In this document: positions 56,504 through 64,000 of the stretch, in pieces
Layout: every line of letters begins with the position of its first letter
How positions within the stretch are numbered: the first letter of the stretch is position 1
Assembly: GCF_004363175.1 (NCBI RefSeq)
Contig: NZ_SNYR01000002.1
Coordinates: 372,001 to 436,000 of the forward strand
Length of the DNA: 64,000 nucleotides
Direction: 5' to 3'
DNA from: Maritalea mobilis
GTDB taxonomy: Bacteria; Pseudomonadota; Alphaproteobacteria; Rhizobiales; Devosiaceae
Position numbers and translations under genes: made by a program
Notes under the pieces: generated by a model
The model's input: only the letters and a program-made list of their open reading frames with translations
The model's database searches: none
What the model was told of the DNA's origin: nothing

Positions 56504-57600
56504 CGTGCGCCTCCCTGCTCCAACCGATCTACCCAAACGGCACAGCCAATCGCGGTTACAGGCTTTTGCGCGCCCAAACGCTGCAACAGGCGGTCATATT
56601 GCCCGCCAGACGCCAACACGTCGCCTGTGAGATTTGACGTAAGTTCAAACACATGTCCAGTGTAGTAATCGAGGCGCGGTGAGAAACCCGCGTCGAACTC
56701 AACTTCAATGTGGGGTGCATCTGCTTTGAGCTTGGTCAGCCGTGCGCTCAAGCGCTCCAGTTGCTGATCAAGATTGATGCCGACCTTTTGCGCTAAGGCC
56801 GTGATGTGGAACACTTGCTCATGCGCCCGGCCAGTGATCGACAGGAACTCCCGCAAGGTGCGCACTGTGGTTGCGGGCACTGGCGCTTCTGCCAATTGCC
56901 GCTTTTCCAAATAGCGCTCAGCGATTTCCTCGGCGGTACGTCCGGTATATTGCGACAAGCCCGCCTCATCCATCATTTCGAGGATTTTGGCTTTGGCGGC
57001 ATCGATATCTTTCGGCAGCTCTGGCTGATCATGCTGATCTTCTGGCGCAAACAAGCGGTCTAGCAACCGCCCCATCGCGGCATCATGGCCGAAACGGTCG
57101 CGCACGCGCGGACGCCACACATCTGGCAATTCTATTTGATCCAGCAATGCTTCAAACAGATCAACTGCCCCTAAATGCAGGCGCGGCTTTTCTTCGCCAT
57201 AAAGGGCGGCGGTTTCGATGGCAAATGCCAAACATTCTTCAAATGCTTGATCGCCATCATCTGCAGCCAAAAATTCCAACCCGGCTTGATCAAACTCAGC
57301 CGGGCCATTTTCGCGCTGGCGAAAAACTGGCCCCAGATAACCAAAGGATTTTGGTTCGAAGTCTGGATGCTTTTCGATGTAAGCGGCTGCAATCGGCAAG
57401 GTAAAATCTGGCCGCAGGCAATAATTGGTGCCATCGGCGCCCGTGGTCAACAACAAGCGCCGACCAATATCTTCACCTGCCAGATCAAAAAACAAATCCG
57501 ACTTTTGCAAAATGTCTGGCGCGGTCAGTTCAGCCCGCTGCCGGATATTGGCTTCCAGCGCGTCGCGCTTTTGCTGCAATTCTGTTGCGGAGAAAGCCAT
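56500..57600 (-). CDS. hisZ: ATP phosphoribosyltransferase regulatory subunit
   Basis: A 366-residue paralogue of the HisRS catalytic core without aminoacylation residues, which forms a complex with short HisG and confers histidine feedback. Class II-like features are visible: LRPDFTLPIAAAYI, SFGYLGPVFRQRENGPAEFDQAGLEFLA, and FDAGFSPRLDYYTGHVFEL. Start 57600 (MAFSATELQQKRDAL) sits 2 bases after the hisS stop. The hisS-hisZ-hisG order makes an operon for histidine supply and charging. Confidence 0.94.
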   Translation of the reverse strand: MAFSATELQQKRDALEANIRQRAELTAPDILQKSDLFFDLAGEDIGRRLLLTTGADGTNYCLRPDFTLPIAAAYIEKHPDFEPKSFGYLGPVFRQRENGPAEFDQAGLEFLAADDGDQAFEECLAFAIETAALYGEEKPRLHLGAVDLFEALLDQIELPDVWRPRVRDRFGHDAAMGRLLDRLFAPEDQHDQPELPKDIDAAKAKILEMMDEAGLSQYTGRTAEEIAERYLEKRQLAEAPVPATTVRTLREFLSITGRAHEQVFHITALAQKVGINLDQQLERLSARLTKLKADAPHIEVEFDAGFSPRLDYYTGHVFELTSNLTGDVLASGGQYDRLLQRLGAQKPVTAIGCAVWVDRLEQGGAR

Positions 57601-57601
57601 C

Positions 57602-59092
57602 TTAGCTCGCAGCGTCCGATGTTTCGTTTTGGGCGACAAGCGATTTGATGTGTTCAACCAACTGGTCACGCTTCACGCTCACTTGCGCTGGGCGCGCGGC
57701 GCGCCATTCGGCATTGTCGGTGATGTCTTTAGAAGCGATCTTGCCTGCCACCAAATCTTTCACCTGCACTTCGCCAGCCGCCCGCTCTTCCGAGCCTTCA
57801 ATCACCACAGCTGGTGCATTGCGGCGGTCAGCATATTTCATCTGCTTGCCCATATTTTTGGACTGACCGAGATAAAGCTCTGCCCGCACGCCAGCGGCCC
57901 GAAGCTCGGCAACCATTTTCTGGTAGTTCGCGATTTCGTCTTTATCCATGATCATGACGACCACCGGACCAAAGCGTTCCTTATCGCCCAATTCGCCGAC
58001 CAATTGCAGCGCATTCGCCAAACGGCTCACGCCAATTGAAATGCCGGTTGCTGGAACTGCTTCAGCACGGAAACGACTTACCAAGCCATCATAACGGCCA
58101 CCGCCACCGACAGAACCAAAGATAACTGTTTGGCCCTTCTCGTTGGTCACTGGGAAGGTCAATTCAGCTTCAAATACTGGCCCAGTGTAATATTCAAGGC
58201 CGCGCACAACAGATGGGTCAATCTTCACCTTGTCGCGGCTATAGCCTGCCGCATCGAAGAGGGCTTGCATTTCCTTGAGCTCGGCCACGCCTTGCTGGCC
58301 CTGCTCATTTTCGCCCACTTGCTCGGCCAAAACGTCGAACAATGTTTCGCTATCGGCATCTGCCGTTACATAGGCGAGAATGCGGTCGATCTGGTCGCCA
58401 ATCAGGCCAGCGCCTTTGGTGAAGTCACCGCTTTCATCTTCACGGCCTTCGCCCAACAGTAATTTCACACCATCAACGCCTAAGCGGTCCATTTTATCAA
58501 TGGCCCGCAAAACGATCAGCGATGTTTCTGGATCATCGGCCAACCCAGCAGCGGCCAACACACCGTCCAATACTTTGCGGTTATTCACGCGCACAACGAA
58601 CTTGCCAGTGAGGCCCAGCTCGTCCATCACATCCGCCATCATCATGCACATTTCCGCATCAGCTGCGGCATCTGGCGCACCCACGCTATCGGCATCGAAT
58701 TGCATAAATTGACGGAAGCGGCCCGGTCCGGGCTTTTCGTTGCGGAACACATAGCCTTGGCGATAGGAACGGAAAGGCTTTGGCAGTGTTTCGAAGTTCT
58801 GCGCGAAGTAACGCGCCAGCGGCGCTGTCAAATCATAGCGCAGGCTCATCCATTGCTCGTCATCATCTTGCAAGGAGAATACGCCCGCATTTGGCCGGTC
58901 TGTATCTGGCAAGAATTTGCCCAAGCTTTCGGTATATTCAAACATTGGCGTTTCAAGTGGATCAAAGCCATAGCGTTCATAAACAGCTTTGATCCGATGG
59001 ATCATGGCATCCACCGCGATGATTTCATCGGGGTCGCGGTCTACAAATCCGCGCGGCAAAATGGGCGTTAAACGCTTTGCTTTTTTAGCCAT
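57602..59092 (-). CDS. hisS: Histidyl-tRNA synthetase
   Basis: A 496-residue class II synthetase. Motif 2 is in [32 protein letters not shown], and the histidine-binding motif in [17 protein letters not shown]. An acidic insertion around residues 205-265 is of the kind seen in the long alphaproteobacterial HisRS type, which recognises a tRNA-His lacking G-1. ATG 59092 ([12 protein letters not shown]) was chosen because AGG lies seven bases upstream; MIM at 59098 is the alternative. Its leader has a stable hairpin. It fits the tRNA-His gene at 63108-63183. Confidence 0.95.
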   Translation of the reverse strand: MAKKAKRLTPILPRGFVDRDPDEIIAVDAMIHRIKAVYERYGFDPLETPMFEYTESLGKFLPDTDRPNAGVFSLQDDDEQWMSLRYDLTAPLARYFAQNFETLPKPFRSYRQGYVFRNEKPGPGRFRQFMQFDADSVGAPDAAADAEMCMMMADVMDELGLTGKFVVRVNNRKVLDGVLAAAGLADDPETSLIVLRAIDKMDRLGVDGVKLLLGEGREDESGDFTKGAGLIGDQIDRILAYVTADADSETLFDVLAEQVGENEQGQQGVAELKEMQALFDAAGYSRDKVKIDPSVVRGLEYYTGPVFEAELTFPVTNEKGQTVIFGSVGGGGRYDGLVSRFRAEAVPATGISIGVSRLANALQLVGELGDKERFGPVVVMIMDKDEIANYQKMVAELRAAGVRAELYLGQSKNMGKQMKYADRRNAPAVVIEGSEERAAGEVQVKDLVAGKIASKDITDNAEWRAARPAQVSVKRDQLVEHIKSLVAQNETSDAAS

Positions 59093-59120
59093 GATCATAC
59101 CTAGTTTTTCAGTTTCGATT

Positions 59121-59154
59121 GATGCGCATGGCGGGAAAAAACACCATGCGCGTC
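59121..59154 (-). promoter_or_regulatory. Stable hairpin in the hisS leader
   Basis: GATGCGCATGG and CCATGCGCGTC pair over 11 bp (one G-U) around a 12-base loop, beginning 29 bases before the hisS start on the minus strand. No T-run follows, so it looks more like a leader structure than a terminator. Confidence 0.45.
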
Positions 59155-59207
59155 GCTAGTTAAACGATCATGCCCTATCGCACAAGTCAAAGGCCTAAAA
59201 ATTGGGC

Positions 59208-59828
59208 CTATTTTGGCTGTGGTGGCGAGAAGTTTTTGCGCGCCTCTTCCGCCTTTTGGTGGGCGAAGCAATCATCTGTGTGGTCATTGACCAACCCCAT
59301 GGCCTGCATAAAGGCGTAAGCCGTTGTTGGCCCAAAGAATTTCCAACCGTGCTTTTTCATGTCCTTCGCCAGTTTTTGCGAGGCTTCTGTTTGCGCCATT
59401 TTGCGCAAGGTCGCCTCATCTTTCACCTCGGATCGCTCGCTTGGCTTGGGTTCAAACTGCCAAAAATAAGCTGCTAGCGTTCCGAATTCATCGCGCAGCT
59501 CAATGGCGCGCTGGGCATTATTGATGGTCGCAGCAATTTTGCCCTTGTGGCGCACGATGCCTTTATCTGCCAATAGCCGATCCACATCGCGCTCATCATA
59601 TCGGGCCACTTTTTCGAAATCGAACTGATCAAAGGCCGCGCGAAAATTTTCGCGTTTGCGCAAAATGGTCAGCCATGACAGCCCAGATTGAAAGCCTTCT
59701 AGGCACACTTTTTCGAACAATCGACGATCATCTTCAACGGGATAGCCCCACTCTTCATCATGATAGCGGGTATATTGTTCATCCTCGCCACACCAGAAGC
59801 AGCGCTGGGGCACATTTAGGGAATCCAT
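59208..59828 (-). CDS. tag: DNA-3-methyladenine glycosylase I
   Basis: A 206-residue base-excision repair enzyme removing 3-methyladenine. RCFWCGEDEQYTRYHDEEWGYP at the N-terminus carries the zinc-binding Cys and His, LFEKVCLEGFQSGLSWLTIL is the helix-hairpin-helix region and HGWKFFGPTTAYAFMQAMGLVNDHTDDCF the C-terminal part with zinc ligands. Start 59828 (MDSLNVPQRCFW) was set by conservation; the much longer frame overlaps the divergent response regulator. It follows no terminator and lies upstream of hisS on the same strand. Confidence 0.94.
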   Translation of the reverse strand: MDSLNVPQRCFWCGEDEQYTRYHDEEWGYPVEDDRRLFEKVCLEGFQSGLSWLTILRKRENFRAAFDQFDFEKVARYDERDVDRLLADKGIVRHKGKIAATINNAQRAIELRDEFGTLAAYFWQFEPKPSERSEVKDEATLRKMAQTEASQKLAKDMKKHGWKFFGPTTAYAFMQAMGLVNDHTDDCFAHQKAEEARKNFSPPQPK

Positions 59829-59914
59829 AATTAGAGTTGCTTTCTGACGAAATTTAATTACATTCCCACGAATTAATTTCGACTCTAGGTTTATTAGCTG
59901 ACAGGTTAAGCAAA

Positions 59915-60430
59915 TTGTCAGAACGATCAAACATAGCTTTGCACGATCTGAGTCTGCTGATTGTAGATGACAATCAGTATGCACGCAGCCTTGCCATTGC
60001 CAATCTAAAGCAGATCGGTTTCCACAATATCGATGAAGCTGATAGCGGTGCTGAGGCATTGTTGCGGTTACATTCAGGCGATTATGATGCGCTGATTGTG
60101 GATTGGTATATGCCCGAAATTTCGGGCGCAGGTCTGCTTAGCGTGGTGCGTGATCGTCGGTTTGGCCCGGCGCACAAAACGCCTGTGATCGTTATGTCAG
60201 CTTACACAAACCGTGAAAATGTCGAGCGAGCACTAAGCCTTGGTGCGGACCAAGTTGTGGCCAAGCCAATTAAGGCTGCTGCCATGCACAAAGCCATAAG
60301 CGACGTTTTGCAACATGGTCGGCAAAATCATCAATCCATGTCCGGCTTGCTGAACAAGGTTCAGGAGGAAGACGCGTTGGATGGCCAAATGCTTGATGAT
60401 GCAGATGATGCCGATACGGCCTTCTTGTAA
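59915..60430 (+). CDS. Single-domain response regulator with acidic tail
   Basis: A 171-residue receiver protein. Phosphorylation residues Asp18, Asp19, acceptor Asp63 (LIVDWYMPE), Ser in VMSAYTN and Lys in VAKPIKA are present. Beyond the receiver (about 135-171) lies a short tail that is strongly acidic (EEDALDGQMLDDADDADTAFL), not a DNA-binding domain. It starts with TTG, 10 bases after AGGTTAA. No kinase gene adjoins it; related alphaproteobacterial proteins act by protein contact. Divergent from tag. Confidence 0.87.
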   Translation: MSERSNIALHDLSLLIVDDNQYARSLAIANLKQIGFHNIDEADSGAEALLRLHSGDYDALIVDWYMPEISGAGLLSVVRDRRFGPAHKTPVIVMSAYTNRENVERALSLGADQVVAKPIKAAAMHKAISDVLQHGRQNHQSMSGLLNKVQEEDALDGQMLDDADDADTAFL

Positions 60431-60533
60431 AAACCTGTTAACCATCTGAATTTAGGGCCTATAAACCCTGTTTCTTCAGGCCCTGCTTACCATTTCACTT
60501 CACGCTTTATTTGGCCTGATCCCCTATCATTTT

Positions 60534-60551
60534 GTTCAAATTATATTGAAC
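60534..60551 (+). promoter_or_regulatory. Palindrome GTTCAA-N6-TTGAAC before the L,D-transpeptidase gene
   Basis: A perfect 6-base inverted repeat with a 6-base AT spacer lies 29 bases before the start codon. A repressor bound here would block the start of transcription or translation. It is not the direct-repeat LexA site of alphaproteobacteria. No regulator can be named. Confidence 0.5.
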
Positions 60552-60580
60552 CCACTTTTGGTGTGGCGAGGTGATAGGTC

Positions 60581-61240
60581 ATGCGTATTTCAAAATTTAA
60601 GCAAGCAATTGTGGCAACGGCCATGGCGAGTTTATTCGCGCTGGGCGTGGGGCAATCCGCCATTGCAGGCAATAATGGTTTGGTGAAATCAAAAGATAGT
60701 TTTGGCCAAACAATTTATGTTGCGCCGCCTTCTGGCATGACCGTGACAACAGGCACGCCGCGCAATGGGCTTCAAGTTCAGAATAAATATGGCCAACACC
60801 CACAATATTTGCGGCAAGTTGTGGCCTATAATTCGGGTGAAGCCAAAGGCACCATTATTGTCGACACCACGGCCCGCTACCTCTATCTGATTTTGGGTAA
60901 AGGGCGTGCCATGCGCTATGGTATTGGCGTAGCGCGTGATGGTTTTGAGTGGAATGGCACCCACCGGATCACCGCGAAAAAGGAATGGCCAAGCTGGACA
61001 CCGCCAGCGGAAATGCGCAAGCGCCAGCCGGAATTGCCCGCCTTTATGCCAGGCGGCATTAATAATCCGCTCGGGGCTCGTGCGCTTTACATTGGCAACA
61101 CGCTTTATCGCCTGCACGGCACAACGCAACCATGGTCCATTGGCCGCAAAGTATCGTCTGGCTGTATCCGACTAACCAATGACGATATTATCGATCTTTA
61201 TCAGCGCGCCTCAATTGGTGCGAAAGTTATTGTGATTTAG
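60581..61240 (+). CDS. L,D-transpeptidase (YkuD/ErfK family)
   Basis: A 219-residue periplasmic enzyme that makes 3-3 crosslinks in peptidoglycan or attaches proteins to it. Residues 1-29 are a signal peptide (FALGVGQSAIAG). The catalytic motif is HGTTQPWSIGRKVSSGCIRLTNDD, with His and Cys intact. GAGGTGA gives a good ribosome-binding site. A palindrome sits just upstream. It appears monocistronic, with the TadG-like gene starting 55 bases after it. Confidence 0.93.
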   Translation: MRISKFKQAIVATAMASLFALGVGQSAIAGNNGLVKSKDSFGQTIYVAPPSGMTVTTGTPRNGLQVQNKYGQHPQYLRQVVAYNSGEAKGTIIVDTTARYLYLILGKGRAMRYGIGVARDGFEWNGTHRITAKKEWPSWTPPAEMRKRQPELPAFMPGGINNPLGARALYIGNTLYRLHGTTQPWSIGRKVSSGCIRLTNDDIIDLYQRASIGAKVIVI

Positions 61241-61295
61241 TTTACTTTTATGGCCCACACTTGCTTATCTTTTATTCTGATGACTTGTGGGCCAC

Positions 61296-63080
61296 ATGTT
61301 ATTATTTGCTAAGCTTCTAAAGCGGTTTCATCGTGATGAATCCGGCGCTTTTGCTGTCATTTTCGGGGTTATGGCGATTATATTGATTGCCATGGGCGGT
61401 TCTGCAATTGACTTTGTGGCGATCCAACAAAGTCGGGCTAGCGCTCAAATTTCCATGGATGCGGCGGTTTTGGCGCTGCAACCGAAAATTCACACGCAGA
61501 CGAAAGCCCAGATAAAAGAGACAGCTGAAAAGCTGCTTATCGAAGGCATCGGCAATGCAACCGTAACGGTGACGATGTTGGACCCGGTGATCGATAAAGA
61601 TGCCGGCAGCTTGAACCTTAAGGCAAAGATTAGCCTGCCCACTTTCTTTGTGAAGTTCGTCAGCATCGACAAGTTAGAAGCACTGATTGAATCAGAAGCA
61701 ACGCGCGCCCGGAACCGCTTGGAAATCGCCATGGTGCTCGATAATTCTGGGTCCATGGGTGATTATGGCCGGATCGGCGCGCTGCGTAGCGCTGCCGCTT
61801 TGGCGGTTGATATTATCTCTGAATATAAGGCTTTCCCCGACAAAGTGTTTTTTGGCCTCGTGCCGTTCACCGATATGATCAATGTTGATCCCGCTAACCG
61901 CAATGCGACTTGGTTGGATCAATATGGCCGCTCATCGATCAGTTGGGACAATTTTGATGATGACGACAATTCAACAAACACCCACGATATCACCAGCGCT
62001 TCCGGCCGGCTGTCTCGGTTTGATGTCTATGATTCCATGAACAATGTGTCATGGGCGGGTTGTGTTGAGGCACGTCCTCACGACACATCGCTGCCGTTTG
62101 CGGAACGTTTAGACGTTTACGATAAAGAACCGACTTCCGCTGATGGTGACACATTCATCGTGCCTTTGTTCCAGCCGGACACGCCAGATGGCACGGGCTA
62201 TCAGAGAAATTATCTGCCGGATACGAATGCTGCTTGTTCCACAACGACGTCGACTGGGTCTTGCACGGAAAGAACATGGAGTGGGCGCTACACTTATGCA
62301 GGCAGCAGTTCAACCTATAACCCTGACTGGGGATTTCCTTCCAACCCTACCAATACCTGTAGTTGTTCCGGGCGCACAATCACTTCGTCATCAAGTAGCT
62401 GGGATTGGTACTATGGCACCGTAACAACTAGAACTTGTCGTGTGCTCGGCTTGCGCGAGCGTCAGGAACGCGTTTGCAAATATGTGGGTAGAAGCCCGGC
62501 GCAGGTGGGTTATGATTCACCAAATGGCAGTTGCACGGTCGACCCAATTGCCCCCCTCACCAATGATATGAACTCAATTAAGACCAAGATTAACGCCATG
62601 GAAGCGTTGGGTGGCACTAATATTCATATGGGTGCGATGTGGGGCTTGCGCGTTCTGTCGCCGCAAGAACCGTTCTCTCAGGGTGTTGGTTATGACAAGG
62701 GTGCCAGCAAGGTGATGATCATCATGACCGATGGTGAAAACACTGCCTATCCAGCTGGCGATAGTTTCAACAACACCTATTATTACTCCATGTATGGGTT
62801 CCACTATAACCAACGCCTTGGCAATCTCAGCTCAACCAGCGCTGAACTTTCAACTGAAATGAACCGCCGCACACTGCAAGTGTGCACAAACGCCAAGGCG
62901 GAGGGCATTGAGGTTTATACGATTGGCTTGAGTGTGACTGCTGGCAGTGCAAACGCCGCCATGTTGACCAGTTGTGCCACAGACATCGGCAAAGTCTACT
63001 TTCCGGCAAGTTCCAGCGATTTGGAAGATGTGTTCAAGGCAATTGCTGATCAGCTGAGCGATCTGCGCCTATCGAAATAG
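61296..63080 (+). CDS. TadG-like pilus-assembly protein with vWA domain
   Basis: A 594-residue protein. The N-terminus (MLLFAKLLKRFHRDESGAFAVIFGVMAIILIA) is a TadE/TadG-type segment with one TM helix. A von Willebrand A domain starts at about residue 140 with the MIDAS loop VLDNSGSMGDYG; the second part is IIMTDGENT. A Cys- and Ser/Thr-rich insertion (about residues 295-405) separates the halves. Such proteins belong to Flp pilus systems or act alone at the surface; no tad genes adjoin it here. The start is ATG 61296 or a GTG at 61287. Confidence 0.87.
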   Translation: MLLFAKLLKRFHRDESGAFAVIFGVMAIILIAMGGSAIDFVAIQQSRASAQISMDAAVLALQPKIHTQTKAQIKETAEKLLIEGIGNATVTVTMLDPVIDKDAGSLNLKAKISLPTFFVKFVSIDKLEALIESEATRARNRLEIAMVLDNSGSMGDYGRIGALRSAAALAVDIISEYKAFPDKVFFGLVPFTDMINVDPANRNATWLDQYGRSSISWDNFDDDDNSTNTHDITSASGRLSRFDVYDSMNNVSWAGCVEARPHDTSLPFAERLDVYDKEPTSADGDTFIVPLFQPDTPDGTGYQRNYLPDTNAACSTTTSTGSCTERTWSGRYTYAGSSSTYNPDWGFPSNPTNTCSCSGRTITSSSSSWDWYYGTVTTRTCRVLGLRERQERVCKYVGRSPAQVGYDSPNGSCTVDPIAPLTNDMNSIKTKINAMEALGGTNIHMGAMWGLRVLSPQEPFSQGVGYDKGASKVMIIMTDGENTAYPAGDSFNNTYYYSMYGFHYNQRLGNLSSTSAELSTEMNRRTLQVCTNAKAEGIEVYTIGLSVTAGSANAAMLTSCATDIGKVYFPASSSDLEDVFKAIADQLSDLRLSK

Positions 63081-63107
63081 GAAGTACTATGGTGATTTGG
63101 GGAAGGT

Positions 63108-63183
63108 GGTACCGCCTCCCCGGATCGAACGGGGGACCTCTAGATCCACAATCTAGCGCTCTAACCAACTGAGCTAAGGCGGC
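63108..63183 (-). tRNA. tRNA-His (anticodon GTG)
   Basis: Read on the minus strand the gene begins GCCGCCTTAGCTCAG and has an encoded CCA end. Acceptor arm GCCGCCT pairs with AGGCGGT (G1-U72 wobble), discriminator A73; the D-arm is GCTC/GAGC; anticodon arm CTAGA-TTGTGGA-TCTAG gives GTG for His. The base before G1 is T, so there is no encoded G-1, as known for alphaproteobacterial tRNA-His. The T-stem reads CCCCG against CGGG, one G short of five full pairs, giving 76 instead of 77 bases: a real variant or a sequence error. Confidence 0.93.
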
Positions 63184-63343
63184 ACATCATTTGTGCGCGC
63201 GAACATAGGGCCGAACTTTTGAATTGGCAAGAGGGCAAAAGCCGCTCTTTCAAAAAAAATTTCAGTTTTCCATCTTAACCATGAAAATGGTCTTTTTCCT
63301 TGCCTGCTGGGCAAATGCTAGACGGCTCGGCCTATTGAATATA

Positions 63344-63358
63344 TTAAGAAAACGTAAA
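63344..63358. promoter_or_regulatory. Near-consensus CtrA site
   Basis: TTAA-N7-TAAA, one mismatch from the CtrA consensus, 49 bases before the start of the PAS protein. A single TTAACCAT half-site lies about 70 bases further upstream (near 63276). Confidence 0.4.
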
Positions 63359-63406
63359 TTTTTATCCCCAAGCTTGTGAAAAGCTTTGGCAAGGTTCTGA
63401 AAGTAT

Positions 63407-64000
63407 ATGCGTTCACATTGGGTACATAGCGAAATTGGCAAAAGAGTGCTGAGCTACACGCTTGATCCTAGACCTGTTTGGTTTTGGGATGAAGATGGCT
63501 CGCGCCTATTGTGGCGCAATTTGGCTGCCCGGCTTTTCCGCACCAAGGCGAAAAAGAAACGCGTGAAGCTTTTGCCGGACCCTGTGCCATTGCGTGGGCA
63601 GATCAATCGCCTGATCCGTTTGGGTGCACATGGCCGCGCCAGCCTATCGCGGATGCGGTTTCAAATTGGCAAGAAGCCCGTTTCCACCACATGTAGCTGC
63701 ATTCCATTGATCAATGACGAGCTGACTGGCTTGCTAGTTATCTCATCCGACACGATTGATCCGCAATTGTTTAGCGGCGACGCATATGATCTGGCGGCAA
63801 GCGCTCAGATGTTTTCGCCAGAGCTAGACTTTGTGGTGGTGGACGACAATCACGAAGTGGTTGCAGGCACCAGCGTGGCACCTGAAGGTGCGCCACAGCC
63901 TGAGCTTGCTGCAATCGCGCTTGATCTTTTGGAACAGGGTGCAACGGCACAATTTGATATTTCTAGCCGCGCAAAGATGTTGGTTTTCGAGCCGGGCACC
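63407..64000 (+). CDS. PAS-domain protein, probable sensor histidine kinase, C-terminus beyond window
   Basis: The first 198 residues of a protein running off the right edge with no stop. It begins MRSHWVHSEIGKRVL, and LDPRPVWFWDEDGSRLLWRN opens a PAS-like domain; the pattern resembles the first domain of PdhS-type cell-cycle histidine kinases of Rhizobiales, and VVVDDNHEVVAG may begin a second PAS-like unit. No kinase motif is yet visible, so histidine kinase is an inference. A near-consensus CtrA site 49 bases upstream fits a cell-cycle role. The ATG has no strong ribosome-binding site. Confidence 0.72.
   Translation, partial: MRSHWVHSEIGKRVLSYTLDPRPVWFWDEDGSRLLWRNLAARLFRTKAKKKRVKLLPDPVPLRGQINRLIRLGAHGRASLSRMRFQIGKKPVSTTCSCIPLINDELTGLLVISSDTIDPQLFSGDAYDLAASAQMFSPELDFVVVDDNHEVVAGTSVAPEGAPQPELAAIALDLLEQGATAQFDISSRAKMLVFEPGT

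Overview
The window reads as ordinary chromosome of an alphaproteobacterium in the Hyphomicrobiales (Rhizobiales), probably a marine, Devosiaceae- or Maritalea-like lineage; the order is fairly secure, the family is a guess. Evidence: the gene order ctaC-ctaD-ctaB-small protein-ctaG-ctaE-DUF983-SURF1-thrC-M16 peptidase; the families DUF6101, DUF2093, DUF4170 and IalB; split HisZ/HisG; a plant-type glutamate-cysteine ligase; a CtrA-type site (TTAA-N7-TTAA); and a tRNA-His with A73 and no G-1. GC content looks to be around 50 percent. I saw no insertion sequence, phage, CRISPR array or recognisable defence island.

Layout. 1-2450: a truncated lipoprotein, a peroxiredoxin, a DsbD-like periplasmic protein and YqgE. 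2457-15430 (all minus): the cytochrome aa3 oxidase operon (subunits II, I and III, heme O synthase, CtaG, SURF1, a 46-residue membrane protein), followed by thrC, an M16 peptidase, a GNAT and a membrane PAS-GGDEF-EAL protein. 15775-24205: IalB, a MATE pump, two LysR regulators (one divergent from a DUF4386 membrane protein), gshA, rsmE, ubiA, DUF6101. 24457-30524: cysQ, DUF4170, a lysophospholipid acyltransferase, an LpxB-related glycosyltransferase, DUF2093, xseA, purD. 30603-36374: patatin, tadA, mutL, an inverted-repeat element, rsmD, and an rluB-type pseudouridine synthase with a long charged tail. 36425-41814: lipoprotein, lspA, ileS, ribF.

42013-47352 is a motility and signalling section: a cheY-cheZ pair, a HAD hydrolase, a TipF-like protein with a degenerate EAL domain, a sigma-54 activator with an altered receiver, and a GNAT. 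47359-50346 holds two membrane glycosyltransferases. 50550-52666 is groES-groEL with a CIRCE operator and a strong terminator. 52684-54306 is a soluble globin-coupled chemoreceptor with a perfect CtrA box upstream. After that come TauE/SafE, DoxX, hisS-hisZ-hisG, tag, a single-domain response regulator, an L,D-transpeptidase, a TadG-like vWA protein, tRNA-His, and the start of a PAS protein that is probably a sensor kinase.

No wholly new multi-gene system stands out. The observations most worth a second look are the compensatory inverted-repeat element at 33934-34073; the signalling set (CheY/CheZ, TipF-like, EAL phosphodiesterase, globin receptor, CtrA boxes), which points to c-di-GMP and cell-cycle control of motility; the apparent absence of waaA and lpxK from their usual neighbourhood, where an LpxB-related gene sits instead; and the tRNA-His, which reads one base short in its T-stem.
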